Origin: Phallusia fumigata
Lineage: Eukaryota; Chordata; Ascidiacea; Phlebobranchia; Ascidiidae
Assembly: GCA_008931825.1 (NCBI GenBank)
Contig: QXVZ01010235.1
Coordinates: 5,497 to 26,533, forward strand
Direction of reading: 5' to 3'
DNA length: 21,037 bases
The notes under the pieces are model-generated. The model ran no database searches. It was not told where the DNA came from and was given only the letters and a program-made list of their open reading frames with translations. A program made the position numbers and the translations under genes. How positions within the stretch are numbered: position 1 is the first letter of the stretch; each line of letters starts with the position of its first letter. Shown in pieces: positions 1 through 7,778 of this stretch.

Positions 1-1594
1 CAGCAGCTTCGCGCAAACAGTAACCACAATCAAGTCCATAACATTGCCGCCTGTCTATTTGTCCTGCTGCTATCACCGGATGTGAAAACGCGGTGGCTGA
101 TTGCTGAACTGTGAAGCTGCAAACCAATTTATATGTTGACTGACAGTTCTCATCATCAGCAAACAGAAATACAAACACGGCGATTCATTGCTTGGCTCGG
201 TGCGTTGCATCCTCCGTCTTTCCCGGTACGTGGGATGCGATTTCTATGTTTATTGAAGCGCGTCTGCAAGAGTTTATTGAGGCGAGCGAACCAGCATGAC
301 TTCTGTAGTCACGTGTGCGTTACGTAATAGCTGCTTTAACATGTGATGGACGGATGAGTTTTTTTAATTGTTTTCTAATGAAACTGGACAATTTGGGACA
401 AGCCGAAATATTCAACAAAATATTTTCACATTTTTATTCACTACAACAAACAACGCGCGGCTCTGCTGCCAAAGATAGAAACATTTCGTTGTATATTGCA
501 CGACAACAGGTTTACAGTCAGCTCGGTGCGGCGGATGAAGAAGCTTGCTACACAGATAGCCGGCACAGGGATACGAATTTGCGCAACACAGCACTTCCCC
601 AAGCACGTCTGGAACTTCTGGTCTACGAATAAAATCTTACCAGCAAATTTATGTTGTTTCGTAAACAGTGCGAGTACACCGATGTAAGTTGGGACACTAC
701 ACATATTTTCTGCAATGGACAAAGTAGGTAATTGCTGGAACCCTTTGGGGGAAAATCTGCGCCAAAAAACGGGAGACATCTTTGGACGATTTGTAAACCC
801 GCATGGTGTCAGCAAAGCGCAGAAAGTCTGATTAGAAAAATAGATTTCGACACTTTCAGGGCCAGAGGGTCTTGGTCCCTCAAAGTGGTCTCAGCTGTGG
901 GGATTACCCCTGGGTGACGCAGCACACAAATATGTTGAGCGGTGCTTTATATGAAAGGCCAGTGTGCGGGTTATACAGTGGCGTGAATATATGAAGCACC
1001 AAGGGGGGGTTGTATTGATCACCAAGTTGTTGAAATCGGGACAGGTTACAAATTTTGAAGCAATATCACCTAAAACATCAAAATTAGGATTGTCAGAATG
1101 ATCAACAACTTGAGGAATACGTGACAAACGATGCGGGTCATCTCTACTGTGATGTCATCCACAAATGAATGACGTATCGCGTGATTGCAACTGTTTATGA
1201 CGTCAAATATCATAATATCTAGTTGCAACCACTATCTGCTTACACAGCCCAATTGCGATCTGAAAAAATTAAATAAAATTCTGTGGACTCGTGTTCGCGA
1301 TGTCAGAAAAGGAACAAAATAAATAGAAAACACAAAATTGTTGGAAACATGGGGATGGTAAAAAATTAACTGGAATGCATGACGATAAAAGTCAGTAAAA
1401 CGCACGACACTATAGCGCCGATAGTGGTAAGTTTCGTCTCTCGGGATCACTGAGAAGTTGCCCGTAGCAATTACCGCTAGGTGTCGGTGTTACGTGGTAG
1501 AATCAGGACCATCGAGTTTTGACAAAATCAAATTGATCTGCAGGAAAGGAACAATTTTGTCATCGCATTGATCTCTACAAAGTGGAATTACAAT
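1..1594. other. 3' flank / possible 3' UTR of GRAMD1-like gene; no gene recognised
   Basis: This region lies downstream of the minus-strand stop codon. Open frames here are short, have no recognisable motifs and lack convincing splice-site pairs. For the minus strand, TTTATT on the plus strand (AATAAA in the transcript) occurs at 433-438 and near 246 and 270, too far away to assign a poly(A) site with confidence. A plus-strand AATAAA near 1266 has no gene to serve. An 11-bp perfect inverted repeat (1023-1033 and 1102-1112) is present, of unknown meaning. Confidence 0.5.
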
Positions 1595-1757
1595 TCAAAC
1601 CTTTTTGTCTAAATCCTGCCAGTTATCCGCTAGGCGGCGCCACCGCTCGCCCTCCTGGGTCACGTGATCGGCTACGACTGCTTCGAGGCTAGTTAGTTTA
1701 CGCTCCAGTAACTTGAGTCGCTCGGTTGAAGGCATATGTTTTGGATCGATCAAAACA
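1595..1757 (-). CDS. GRAMD1: GRAMD1/Aster-like, terminal coding exon (C-terminal helical region, stop)
   Basis: This is the last coding exon. The acceptor reads CTGGTTTCCAG, and the first base completes the AG|T Ser codon left open by the exon at 1983-2105. The 54 further codons, counting the stop, end in DLDKKV and TGA. The sequence is Leu/Glu/Lys/Arg rich (ERLKLLERKLTSLEAVV) and looks like an amphipathic or coiled helix. Vertebrate GRAMD1 proteins carry a similar helical tail after the ER anchor, containing a ..W..LL..Q..H..E..KW.. pattern; here E-G-E-R-W-R-R-L and N-W-Q-D-L may correspond. A longer in-frame ORF runs upstream to about 1855, but only this acceptor matches the incoming phase. 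Exon identity is good; the exact acceptor is inferred. Confidence 0.75.
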
Positions 1758-1982
1758 CTGGAAACCAGGTCAACTTCAGTGTTTAGTTTGACATTCATGT
1801 GTAAGGCGATGTTAATAACATTCCCTACACCTATACCAACTGATTCTGTCTGCATTTCATACTGTTTCTATGTAATTTTGAGCATTTATACAGCGATCGT
1901 TGGTATCCATGGTCAGAGGTACAGTATATATCCCAACATTTCCTATTAATTATTTATTTCTGGCACAAGAATCGCTTCTCAC

Positions 1983-2105
1983 CTGTTCTGTTGTTTAGTT
2001 TGAGGAATATCTGTAAATTGCAAACTCGATTTTGTCGCATGGATTTCCTCAAGTGAGCTCAATCGTTGATACATCGAATAATTGCTGAAGATCAACAACG
2101 AAAAG
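1983..2105 (-). CDS. GRAMD1: GRAMD1/Aster-like exon: second half of membrane anchor plus lumenal start
   Basis: The exon is flanked by TTTGTTGGCAG and AACAG|GTGAGA. It is 123 nt, entering and leaving in phase 2. It continues the hydrophobic run from the previous exon: GAVVFV joins FSLLIFSNYSMYQRL to give one membrane span ending in S-M-Y-Q-R-L-S-S-L-E. This resembles the vertebrate anchor end (..LFYKLW.LE..). In GRAMD1 proteins this single C-terminal span holds the protein in the ER, with a short tail following in the lumen. The rest (EIHATKSSLQFTDIPQTKQQN) is polar. No stop is present in frame. Confidence 0.85.
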
Positions 2106-2166
2106 CTGCCAACAAATAAATCAGCTCAGTTTCGATGCAAACATCCAACCATGCTTCCCAACTTAC

Positions 2167-2359
2167 ACAAACACAACTGCTCCGGTGCGCCACCTGCGGG
2201 TCAGATAGTCGTCACCCGGTGATTTGGTCACGTGACCAAGCCCATTGTTGTTGTTATGGTCACGTGACGGCACAGCGAGGGGGGAGGTTGTGGGGGCGGC
2301 AATCACAATTCCATTTCCTGTAGCTGTCCCGATGTTACCGTTAGGCATGCGTTTGGAGG
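2167..2359 (-). CDS. GRAMD1: GRAMD1/Aster-like exon: polar linker and start of membrane anchor
   Basis: The acceptor is ATATTTCCAG and the donor is GTTTGT|GTAAGT; the length is 193 nt. It begins by completing a GCC codon from the exon at 2642-2806, then reads SKRMPNGNIGTATGNG, a Pro/Thr/Ser-rich stretch, four Asn in a row, and YLTRRWRTGAVVFV. The basic RRWR just before the hydrophobic run fits the cytosolic side of a tail-type anchor. Two full GTCACGTGAC palindromes (2227-2236, 2259-2268) lie inside the coding sequence, encoding R-D-H and H-V-T. Family role: linker between the sterol-binding domain and the ER membrane. Confidence 0.87.
2227..2268. promoter_or_regulatory. Two GTCACGTGAC E-box palindromes inside a coding exon
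   Basis: Perfect 10-bp palindromes occur at 2227-2236 and 2259-2268, 32 bp apart (about three helical turns). GTCACGTGAC is the classical high-affinity bHLH-zip (USF/TFE/MITF, CLEAR-type) sequence. They lie within protein-coding sequence, so a regulatory role is inference only. Confidence 0.4.
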
Positions 2360-2641
2360 CTGGAAATATACAGCGGTGTTGACAATAATGTTAGGGTTGG
2401 GTAATTAAGAGACAGCGTACCGGGGTAAGATTAACTGCATTTGGGGCCCACGATTTCGCATTTAAAATCGATTAATCGCATTCAAAATCGGTTCAAAATA
2501 TGTCTATTATCAATAACAAGTAGTTTTTACAGAATTTTTGCTGAAACAAAAACAGAAAAAAATACATAAATAATAATAATGAAAATAAAATTATTCCTTT
2601 CGTTATAGAAATTGAGGTTTAAACGTTATTTTCACACAGAC

Positions 2642-2806
2642 CTGGGGCTTGTTGTAAGATTTCTTTGCTCGCTGCACGCTTCTTGTCACCACTAGCGGAG
2701 ACAGAGAGTCGCTGGCGCGGGAAAGTGCAGATTGCTGGTTCGGAAGTGGCGGTCTGGCGTAGTTGATGACGTTTCTGTAGTTCGAAATATTCTTCTAACT
2801 CCGGAC
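2642..2806 (-). CDS. GRAMD1: GRAMD1/Aster-like exon following the ASTER domain
   Basis: The exon is 165 nt with acceptor TTTTCCTGCAG. The donor CCCCAG|GTCTGT is weaker than the others but gives the right phase for the next exon. It completes a Gly codon from the ASTER exon and continues PELEEYFELQKRHQLRQ, which parallels the vertebrate ..YF..LE.EL.KAE stretch right after the ASTER domain. The remainder is polar and basic (GDKKRAASKEILQQAP). The allelic partial copy at 3164-3247 differs by one synonymous change (CGC/CGT), which supports real coding. Confidence 0.9.
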
Positions 2807-3104
2807 CTGCAGGAAAAATGTGTGAAGTGAAATTTGTGGAACATAGAAATGTTGAGATTTAAGATACAATTGATCTTAAAGAGCAAAAAGCGAAAAAGAG
2901 TTAACAGTGATCAAAGTAATTTGCACTGATCAAAGTAATTCTGTTAGATGAGTTACAAATGAGACAGCGAAAGTGAGATTATTGCCCAATTTACTGCAGC
3001 ATGTGGGTTTGTAGAAAGCAAAACTAAAACACAACTTGCTTATATTTGAACAAATTAAATTGAGTTGTACATAGGCAGTATAGTTTTGTGTGTGACAATA
3101 TCAC

Positions 3105-3162
3105 CTAGTTTAGTGAAATTTTCATCGATTCCACTGTAGCAATTCTTCTCAATAAAGTTCTT
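3105..3162 (-). other. GRAMD1: Redundant allelic fragment of the last ASTER-domain exon
   Basis: It reads KNFIEKNCYSGIDENFTKL followed by a GTGATA donor, cut at its 5' end by the contig join at 3163. Protein-identical to the copy at 3553-3637; the one exonic difference is AAT/AAC (Asn). Do not count it as an additional exon. Confidence 0.85.
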
Positions 3163-3163
3163 N

Positions 3164-3247
3164 AAGTGCAGATTGCTGGTTCGGAAGTGGCGGTCTGACG
3201 TAGTTGATGACGTTTCTGTAGTTCGAAATATTCTTCTAACTCCGGAC
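3164..3247 (-). other. GRAMD1: Redundant allelic fragment of the post-ASTER exon
   Basis: This is the 5' part of the exon whose complete copy is at 2642-2806, with the same acceptor (CCTGCAG) and the same GPELEEYFELQKRHQ start. It is truncated by the contig boundary at 3163. The only exonic difference seen is a synonymous Arg codon. Confidence 0.85.
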
Positions 3248-3552
3248 CTGCAGGAAAAATGTGTGAAGTGAAATTTGCGGAACATAGAAATGTTGAGATT
3301 TAAGATACAAATGATCTTAAAGAGCAAAAAGCGAAAAAGAGTTAACACTGATCAAAGTAATTTGCAATGATACTGTTAGATGAGTTACAAATGAGACAGC
3401 GGAAGTGAGATTATTATATTTCCCTACAAACGCCCAATTTACTGCAGCATGTGGGTTTGTAGAAAGCAAAACCAAAACACAACTTGCTTATATTTGAATA
3501 AATTAAATTGAGCTGTACATAGCCAGTAAAGTTTTGTGTGTGACAATATTAC

Positions 3553-3637
3553 CTAGTTTAGTGAAGTTTTCATCGATTCCACTGTAGCAATTCTTCTCAA
3601 TAAAGTTCTTCACCAAACCCCAGGGCGTCTTGTTGAA
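3553..3637 (-). CDS. GRAMD1: GRAMD1/Aster-like, C-terminal end of ASTER (VASt) sterol-binding domain (5' truncated by gap)
   Basis: It reads FNKTPWGLVKNFIEKNCYSG then IDENFTKL, with an AG|GTAATA donor leaving phase 1. The vertebrate GRAMD1 signature at the end of the ASTER domain is ..Y(R)KQPWGLVK.FIEKN.WSG.EDYF, an unmistakable match. ASTER folds as a StAR-like lipid cavity that carries cholesterol from the plasma membrane to the ER. The exon is interrupted at its 5' side by the N at 3638, so its acceptor and the rest of the domain are not in this assembly. Confidence 0.93.
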
Positions 3638-3638
3638 N
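3638..3638. other. Assembly gap hiding most of the ASTER-domain exons
   Basis: Unlike the other Ns, sequence on the two sides of this one does not overlap. On its left is the final 28 codons of the ASTER domain; the next identifiable upstream exon (4367-4495) is still in the linker. About 110-130 residues of ASTER domain, judged from the family's usual length, are missing. The stretch 3639-4366 contains no convincing VASt coding sequence. The frame just right of the N (TKLVIVFA) could be read as domain, but the evidence is weak. Confidence 0.8.
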
Positions 3639-3801
3639 TTTGCAAACACGATCACGAGTTTGGTCGAATCTGTCACGTGATTCTGCCACGTAGTTTCGAT
3701 CGAATAAACGTGACACAATCACGTGACACGACCGCACAACACGTGACCAGCCGACGGTCTGACGCGGAATATTTTCGGGCAAAAACTTTCCGATGATTGG
3801 A

Positions 3802-4408
3802 TATTTCGTGACAGAAATAATCGATCGACGAATATTTTGTTTCGGTTCCTTTCACGCCAAGTCAGAGGATTCTCGACGTGATCGCATTTATTGCGCAATA
3901 TTAATTCTACAACGTTTTGCTAGCGTCATGTGAGTTGGCAACATACGGAAATTATGCATTTGTTAATTAAAACGTTTTTATATGTTTTGCAAACAAAAAT
4001 ATTGTGTTGTTTGTTTTGGTTGTGACGCGGATAGTTTGTTGCCACAACAAGTGGAGCATTGCAACTTACCGGATAAGAAGACTTGTCGTCTCCTGTCGAG
4101 TGATCGGTGATNTATTTCGTGACAGAAATAATCGATCGACGAAAAATTTGTTTCGGTTCCTCTCACGCCAAGTCAGAGAATTCTCGACGCGATCGCATTT
4201 ATTGTGCAATTCTTATTCTACAACGTTTTGCTATGCGAGTTGGCAACATATGCATTTGTTGATTAAAACGTTTTTATATGTTTTGCAAACAAAAATATTG
4301 TGTTGTTTGTTTGGGTTGTGACGCTGCGCGGTTTGTTGCCACAATAAGTGGAGCGTTGCAACTTACCGGGTATGAAGACTTGTCGTCTCCTGTCGAGTGA
4401 TCGGTGAT
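3802..4408. repeat. Allelic duplication across assembly join at N 4112
   Basis: Bases 3802-4111 and 4113-4408 are two versions of the same sequence with several substitutions and small indels. They share an intron plus the 3' end of a linker exon (4070-4111 versus 4367-4408). At the exon end one copy has TCT TCT TAT CCG and the other TCT TCA TAC CCG before GTAAGT, so the differences are synonymous. Interpreted as haplotype contigs laid end to end. Confidence 0.85.
4070..4111 (-). other. GRAMD1: Redundant allelic fragment of linker exon end
   Basis: This is the last part of the exon fully represented at 4367-4495 (..GDDKSSYP then GTAAGT), truncated by the contig join at 4112. It is not an extra exon. 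Confidence 0.8.
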
Positions 4409-4495
4409 GGAAGCGAGACGCTCGTGGTCGAACGGGATTCTTCCATTCTGCTGCACAACCTTTGTGACGTCACCATTGGAAACTCGAGCTGCGCG
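4367..4495 (-). CDS. GRAMD1: GRAMD1/Aster-like exon: GRAM-ASTER linker
   Basis: It has acceptor TTTGCCCTTGCAG and donor CCCG|GTAAGT, and is 129 nt, phase 0 to phase 0 (43 codons). It encodes RAARVSNGDVTKVVQQNGRI and continues polar to ..HSTGDDKSSYP. In GRAMD1 proteins the segment between GRAM and ASTER domains is long, acidic/polar and poorly conserved, which is what this looks like. A second in-frame-shifted acceptor (GCGCAG) lies 6 nt inside and would drop two codons. The next exon downstream is lost in the gap at 3638. Confidence 0.82.
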
Positions 4496-4772
4496 CTGCA
4501 AGGGCAAAGTAATGGAAGATAAACCCGATTACGTTTAACCCGAGTACGAGAGTAACAAGTTCTGTGTATTCCAACTTGTTTCAAAGTGTTAGTTAAAATG
4601 CGAAAAATCTGCTGGGGTGAAGATAAAAATCAACGTAAGTTGTCGCACACCGGTTGATTTACCACTTCTGCGTTGTGTCACAAACGTTATACATTCCAAC
4701 GTTTAAATCAACAACTTTATTTGGCGGATGTAGGAACAGGAGCAACCTGAAATCCCCAAAAACGTTTCCTAC

Positions 4773-4843
4773 CTGCTGTGAATTCTTTTTCTTCGGCTTT
4801 CCGCTGTGGTAGGATTCGTTCTTTCCATCCACAGACTCACCAT
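4773..4843 (-). CDS. GRAMD1: GRAMD1/Aster-like exon: basic linker segment
   Basis: It has acceptor CTACTTTGCAG and donor CAGCAG|GTAGGA; 71 nt, entering in phase 1 and leaving in phase 0. It encodes (D)GESVDGKNESYHSGKPKKKN then SQQ. The KPKKK patch is basic. There are no domain hits by eye. Its role as an exon rests on the splice sites and on exact phase agreement with both neighbours (4910-5024 and 4367-4495). The intron to the exon upstream is only 66 nt. Confidence 0.75.
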
Positions 4844-4909
4844 CTGCAAAGTAGCGATAGTTATACGAGGATGAGGTTGTGTACAGAGGTTTGTTGGGCA
4901 ACAACTTAC

Positions 4910-5024
4910 CGAGCGAATAATTGAAATGTTTTTCTGGTTTCACATAATCATCATCTGAACTACAACCCAGGTAATTTCCATATTGGTCTCGGATACTTCG
5001 CCATAATTCCTGGGGCGTCATCGG
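4910..5024 (-). CDS. GRAMD1: GRAMD1/Aster-like exon: post-GRAM conserved segment
   Basis: It has acceptor TTAATTCAG and donor CTCG|GTAAGT; 115 nt. It starts PMTPQELWRSIRDQYGNYLG and continues CSSDDDYVKPEKHFNYSL. This matches the vertebrate segment ..L.PKELW..VHQCYGNELGL.S.DEDYV.P...F that directly follows the GRAM domain, including the acidic DDDYV motif. Assignment to GRAMD1/Aster is very secure here. Confidence 0.94.
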
Positions 5025-5164
5025 CTGAATTAAGGTGGAAATTCGGTTAGAATGACATCCACATACAACAAACAAGTTCCGAAACCAACAATTCCGTGGT
5101 AGCGAGTTCAAACCTCAACACAGTCTTGTGGATAGCAGCAACAACTAGCAATGAGTAAGCCCAC

Positions 5165-5344
5165 CTTGTCTTGCAGAGCGTTGTCCCACAGTTTGTGAAC
5201 TTGCTGGTAAGCCCGGTCACGTGCTGTGAAGCTTGTAAAAGTCAGTTTGCCTCGAGTGGTAGTTTGTAGTTGGATTGCGTTGGGAATAACTTTCACTGTT
5301 TTCTCCTTGGTGAGAGATGTAATGTCTTTGAAACCGACCTGGAT
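5165..5344 (-). CDS. GRAMD1: GRAMD1/Aster-like exon: C-terminal half of GRAM domain
   Basis: It has acceptor TGTCTGCGCAG and donor GACAAG|GTGGGC; 180 nt, 60 codons, phase 0 at both ends. It encodes IQVGFKDITSLTKEKTVKVI, then PNAIQLQTT, and FTSFTARDRAYQQVHKLWDN. The K-E-K-T..IPNAIQ and F-T-S-F-.-A-R-D-R motifs are the hallmark of GRAMD1 GRAM domains. In mammals this PH-like fold senses phosphatidylserine together with accessible cholesterol at the plasma membrane and brings the ER protein to contact sites. Confidence 0.96.
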
Positions 5345-5831
5345 CTGCGCAGACACAAGTCACATTAAGTGCAAAAATATCATTAAGTATTCCAGTGTTT
5401 AACTTCATCGATTTCGGCAAATGATTGATTTGCAATAACCTTGTTAAGTTGCATGAGCTGGTTCGTGATTAATAATACAAGAGTGGCGAAGTGAGACAAG
5501 TGTTGCGCAGGATTGTGGCAGCGCTTGGGTTCCACCGCACCACCGCAACATTTGCATAACGCGAGAACACAAGACAATGGAGACGCTGTTAGTCATCAAC
5601 TGTGAGAAACGCGCAAGACAATACAGGGAAGGGGACGTATTCTAACTGTGTTGATACTATGGCCTCATATAACCGAAAGACAGAGAAAACAAAATAAAAC
5701 TTATTTGACCTTACTAGGCCAAAGCTTCAAGTCAAATCGAGGAATAACAAAATCTGAAGTTGGCGTTTTCTATTGACTGCACAATTTGGCATTTAACCGC
5801 AGATTACGAAGCGAAACGAATATCAACTTAC

Positions 5832-5935
5832 GACAGTTTGCATTTTGAGAATCCTGGAATGAAAACAAACGTAGTTTTGTGAAACGTAGAGTCTTCCTTG
5901 AATGAGGATGTCCTTGACAAGTGCACACGTGTGAT
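5832..5935 (-). CDS. GRAMD1: GRAMD1/Aster-like exon: central GRAM domain
   Basis: It has acceptor TTGTTTCAG and donor CTGTC|GTAAGT; 104 nt. It completes an Asp codon and continues HTCALVKDILIQGRLYVSQN then YVCFHSRILKMQTV. The vertebrate counterpart is (D)YSCALQ.DILLQGRLYLSENW.CF.SN.F.WET. The I-Q-G-R-L-Y-V-S strand motif is diagnostic of GRAM domains in this family. Confidence 0.96.
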
Positions 5936-6229
5936 CTGAAACAACAAAAACATTTGTACCAAGCTGGAATTCTCCCTGTTACTAACTACGCATCTGATTT
6001 GCATAAAACGACCTTTCATTCTCACTAGGTTGTAACATATAAGCCCATGCAGTTTAATGTACATGACTAGCTGTGAAAATACCAACACAAAATGTCATTT
6101 GTAGGTAAACGTGTATGGCTGGATGAAGTAATGTGTACATAATGTGTTGGAGGTCTTAACACTGCACATTTTACTGTGGGTATAATTTATATCAGTTAAT
6201 ATAAAAGTTGAAAATAAAACTTGACCTAC

Positions 6230-6314
6230 CAACAAGCAATCGTTCTGTGTCTGGTAGACTTTTGAAGAATTTGTGAAAATCCTCATTTTTCTGTTTGTAT
6301 GATGGACTGAGCAC
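6230..6314 (-). CDS. GRAMD1: GRAMD1/Aster-like exon: start of GRAM domain; shared acceptor exon for alternative 5' ends
   Basis: It has acceptor GATTTTCACAG and donor TTG|GTAGGT; 85 nt, entering in phase 0 and leaving in phase 1. It encodes VLSPSYKQKNEDFHKFFKSL then PDTERLLV. The vertebrate sequence is VLSPTYKQRNEDFRKLF..LPDTERLIV, a near-complete match. It is the common exon that can receive either the microexon at 12188-12208 or the long first exon at 7149-7778, both of which end in phase 0. Confidence 0.96.
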
Positions 6315-7148
6315 CTGTGAAAATCCAACATGCCCAAACTAAATATACGGAAGCTTATTCATACGACAACAAACTTGTGTATCACGGTGTAAAAGTGAAT
6401 TTGGCTTAAAGAGTGACCACAAGAAAATTAAAACAAATGAATGATAAAGTTGTTGTCACGTTAAACACATGTAAGAAAAAAATCATTAAAATTTTTAGGA
6501 AATAACGAACGTAGCTGTTATATTTTTCCCCTTTAGATTCAAACACCATTTGTTACTTGCACTCACGTGACCTACGATTTATGCCCATGCTACCCTCATC
6601 GTTAGGACATGCATTTGTTTATATGGGATGAGATAGGAACAAAAACTTTCGTCGTGTAGAGTTTGTTAAATAGAATGACATCTGTGTGTAACCCGTCATG
6701 CTTCGATGCACACCAACCAACCAGGTCAAAATCATAAAATCTGCAACCGACGAAATAGTGGACACACCCCGATAAAACTGAATATTCGACCAATCAAATG
6801 ACAACGTGGCATTCAGCGGACCAATCAGATCGTTGCATTGTGTCATGTGACCACGCCATGCCATCACCTACTTTGTCAACGCCATCCAACATGTCGCTAA
6901 GAAAGGGGGAGAAAGCCGCCGCTTCGCTCATCGCCTGTCGCCATAGAAACAAGTGATGTCAACACACGTGGTCGTGATGACGTAACGCAAGCGATCTCGA
7001 CCACCAAGCGAAAAATTAAAAAAAGTTGCATGCAGCAAAAAAACAAAAATATACGTTGTCGTGTGTCGCGCCGCTAAACTTCCTGACAATATTTTCTTCG
7101 CTGTGGTTTTATCGCGTATTTGTGCTTGTGTGTATTTGTGACAACTAC
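6315..7148. other. Intron upstream of the GRAM exons, with a GC-richer candidate promoter patch
   Basis: No coding segment was identified. The interval contains a pair of CCAAT boxes (6790-6825), CACGTG at 6564 and 6965, and a CpG-containing stretch around 6890-7000 with TGACGTAA. It could hold regulatory elements for the alternative first exon at 7149-7778 or an unseen short noncoding first exon. Confidence 0.45.
6790..6825. promoter_or_regulatory. Paired CCAAT boxes
   Basis: CCAAT(C) occurs at 6790-6794 and 6821-6825, 31 bp apart, a spacing close to three helical turns that is often seen for cooperating NF-Y sites. The surroundings contain CpGs. Which strand's promoter they serve, if any, is not shown by the sequence. 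Confidence 0.35.
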
Positions 7149-7778
7149 CTTTAGTTCAGACTTTTTCAACGCCTTCTTATAGAATCGCTTTGTGCGCGAT
7201 CCTCTCTTCTTCTTCTTCTCCTCCTTCTCCGGTTCGACGGGTGAGACAGGAAGATCGGGACTGGAACTTTTGGATGTTGCGCCAGCTTGCCAGTCGCACG
7301 AGATCTCCTCTACGTCCGGTGTGATGGCATCAAGGTCAGACAAATGCATCTTTGTCTTCAGTTTAAGATGCATCTTCTTCAAACTGCGTCCCATCGTCTT
7401 CCGTGGAGTCTTCTCGCGTGTCGCCTCATCTTTACCCTCGACCAGAGGCGCCTCGCTGTCCACGCTCGTCACGTGACTCAACCAGCTCGAGTCGCTGTCG
7501 TAAGCGGGGTCACCGGGGGTTTCCCCATTAGTGGGGTCCGAGAGATAATCGCGAGTAGTCTCAACACAGCCTCGACGACATGACGTAGACGGGATGTTAA
7601 GTGAGTTTTGACTGGAGGGGCGCGGGAGGTTCGCCTCCTCTCCTCCTTCCACTCCTCCGTTGCTACACTTGGAGGAATCGGAGCTCGTTGTTTCGTCATA
7701 ATCGTGACGCAATTGTTCCATGTTTCCCGGGGTTACTGTTAGAAGGGGAACCACCTTTCTGTCGCAGTCAGCCAACAT
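7149..7778 (-). CDS. GRAMD1: GRAMD1/Aster-like, alternative long first coding exon
   Basis: This is the longest open frame in the window: 210 codons from ATG (7776-7778) to the donor CTAAAG|GTAGTT. The protein is hydrophilic and Ser/Asp/Glu rich at first (YDETTSSDSSKCSNGG, YDSDSSWLSHVTSVDSEAP), then basic, with PRKTMGRSLKKMHLKLKTKM, an acidic spacer, and EEKKKKRGSRTKRFYKKALK. It ends in phase 0, so it can join directly to VLSPSYKQ at 6314 without the SWYN microexon. No domain was recognised; low-complexity basic tracts like these may bind acidic lipid or a nucleus/membrane partner (inference). It contains GTCACGTGAC at 7468-7477. It could instead be an internal exon, but the ATG with A at -3 and the lack of an obvious acceptor favour a first exon with its own promoter. 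Joining to 6314 is inferred from phase and position. Confidence 0.75.

Larger units (their letters stand above)
2723..3610. repeat. Allelic duplication across assembly join at N 3163
   Basis: Bases 2723-3162 and 3164-3610 are near-identical, with scattered substitutions and an indel of about 16 bp (the second copy has extra sequence around 3414-3433). The single N at 3163 sits exactly where copy one ends and copy two begins. This is the pattern expected when two overlapping contigs from different haplotypes are laid end to end. Exon fragments within it (3105-3162; 3164-3247) are redundant copies, not extra exons. Confidence 0.85.

Noticed and set aside
441..815. 124-codon minus-strand frame in the 3' flank
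   Set aside because: Cys/Phe-rich composition typical of noncoding AT-rich DNA, no motifs, and competing open frames on both strands.
891..1127. 78-codon minus-strand frame (..SDNPNFDVLGDIASKF..), possibly a transposon fragment
   Set aside because: I could not match it to a named endonuclease or transposase motif, and it has no supporting neighbours. An 11-bp inverted repeat (1023-1033 / 1102-1112) inside it is too short to define an element.
1758..1855. Upstream in-frame extension of the terminal exon (MQTESVGIGVGNV..)
   Set aside because: No acceptor in this stretch gives the phase-2 entry required by the preceding exon. The CTGGTTTCCAG acceptor at 1758 does.
3639..3802. Minus-strand frame ..TDSTKLVIVFA.. 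next to the N at 3638, as a possible ASTER-domain exon
   Set aside because: The resemblance to the family sequence before the PWGLVK motif is slight, there is no clear acceptor, and the N makes the frame arbitrary.
7192..7583. Two plus-strand open frames of 94 and 98 codons
   Set aside because: They are antisense shadows of the strongly coding minus-strand exon 7149-7778.
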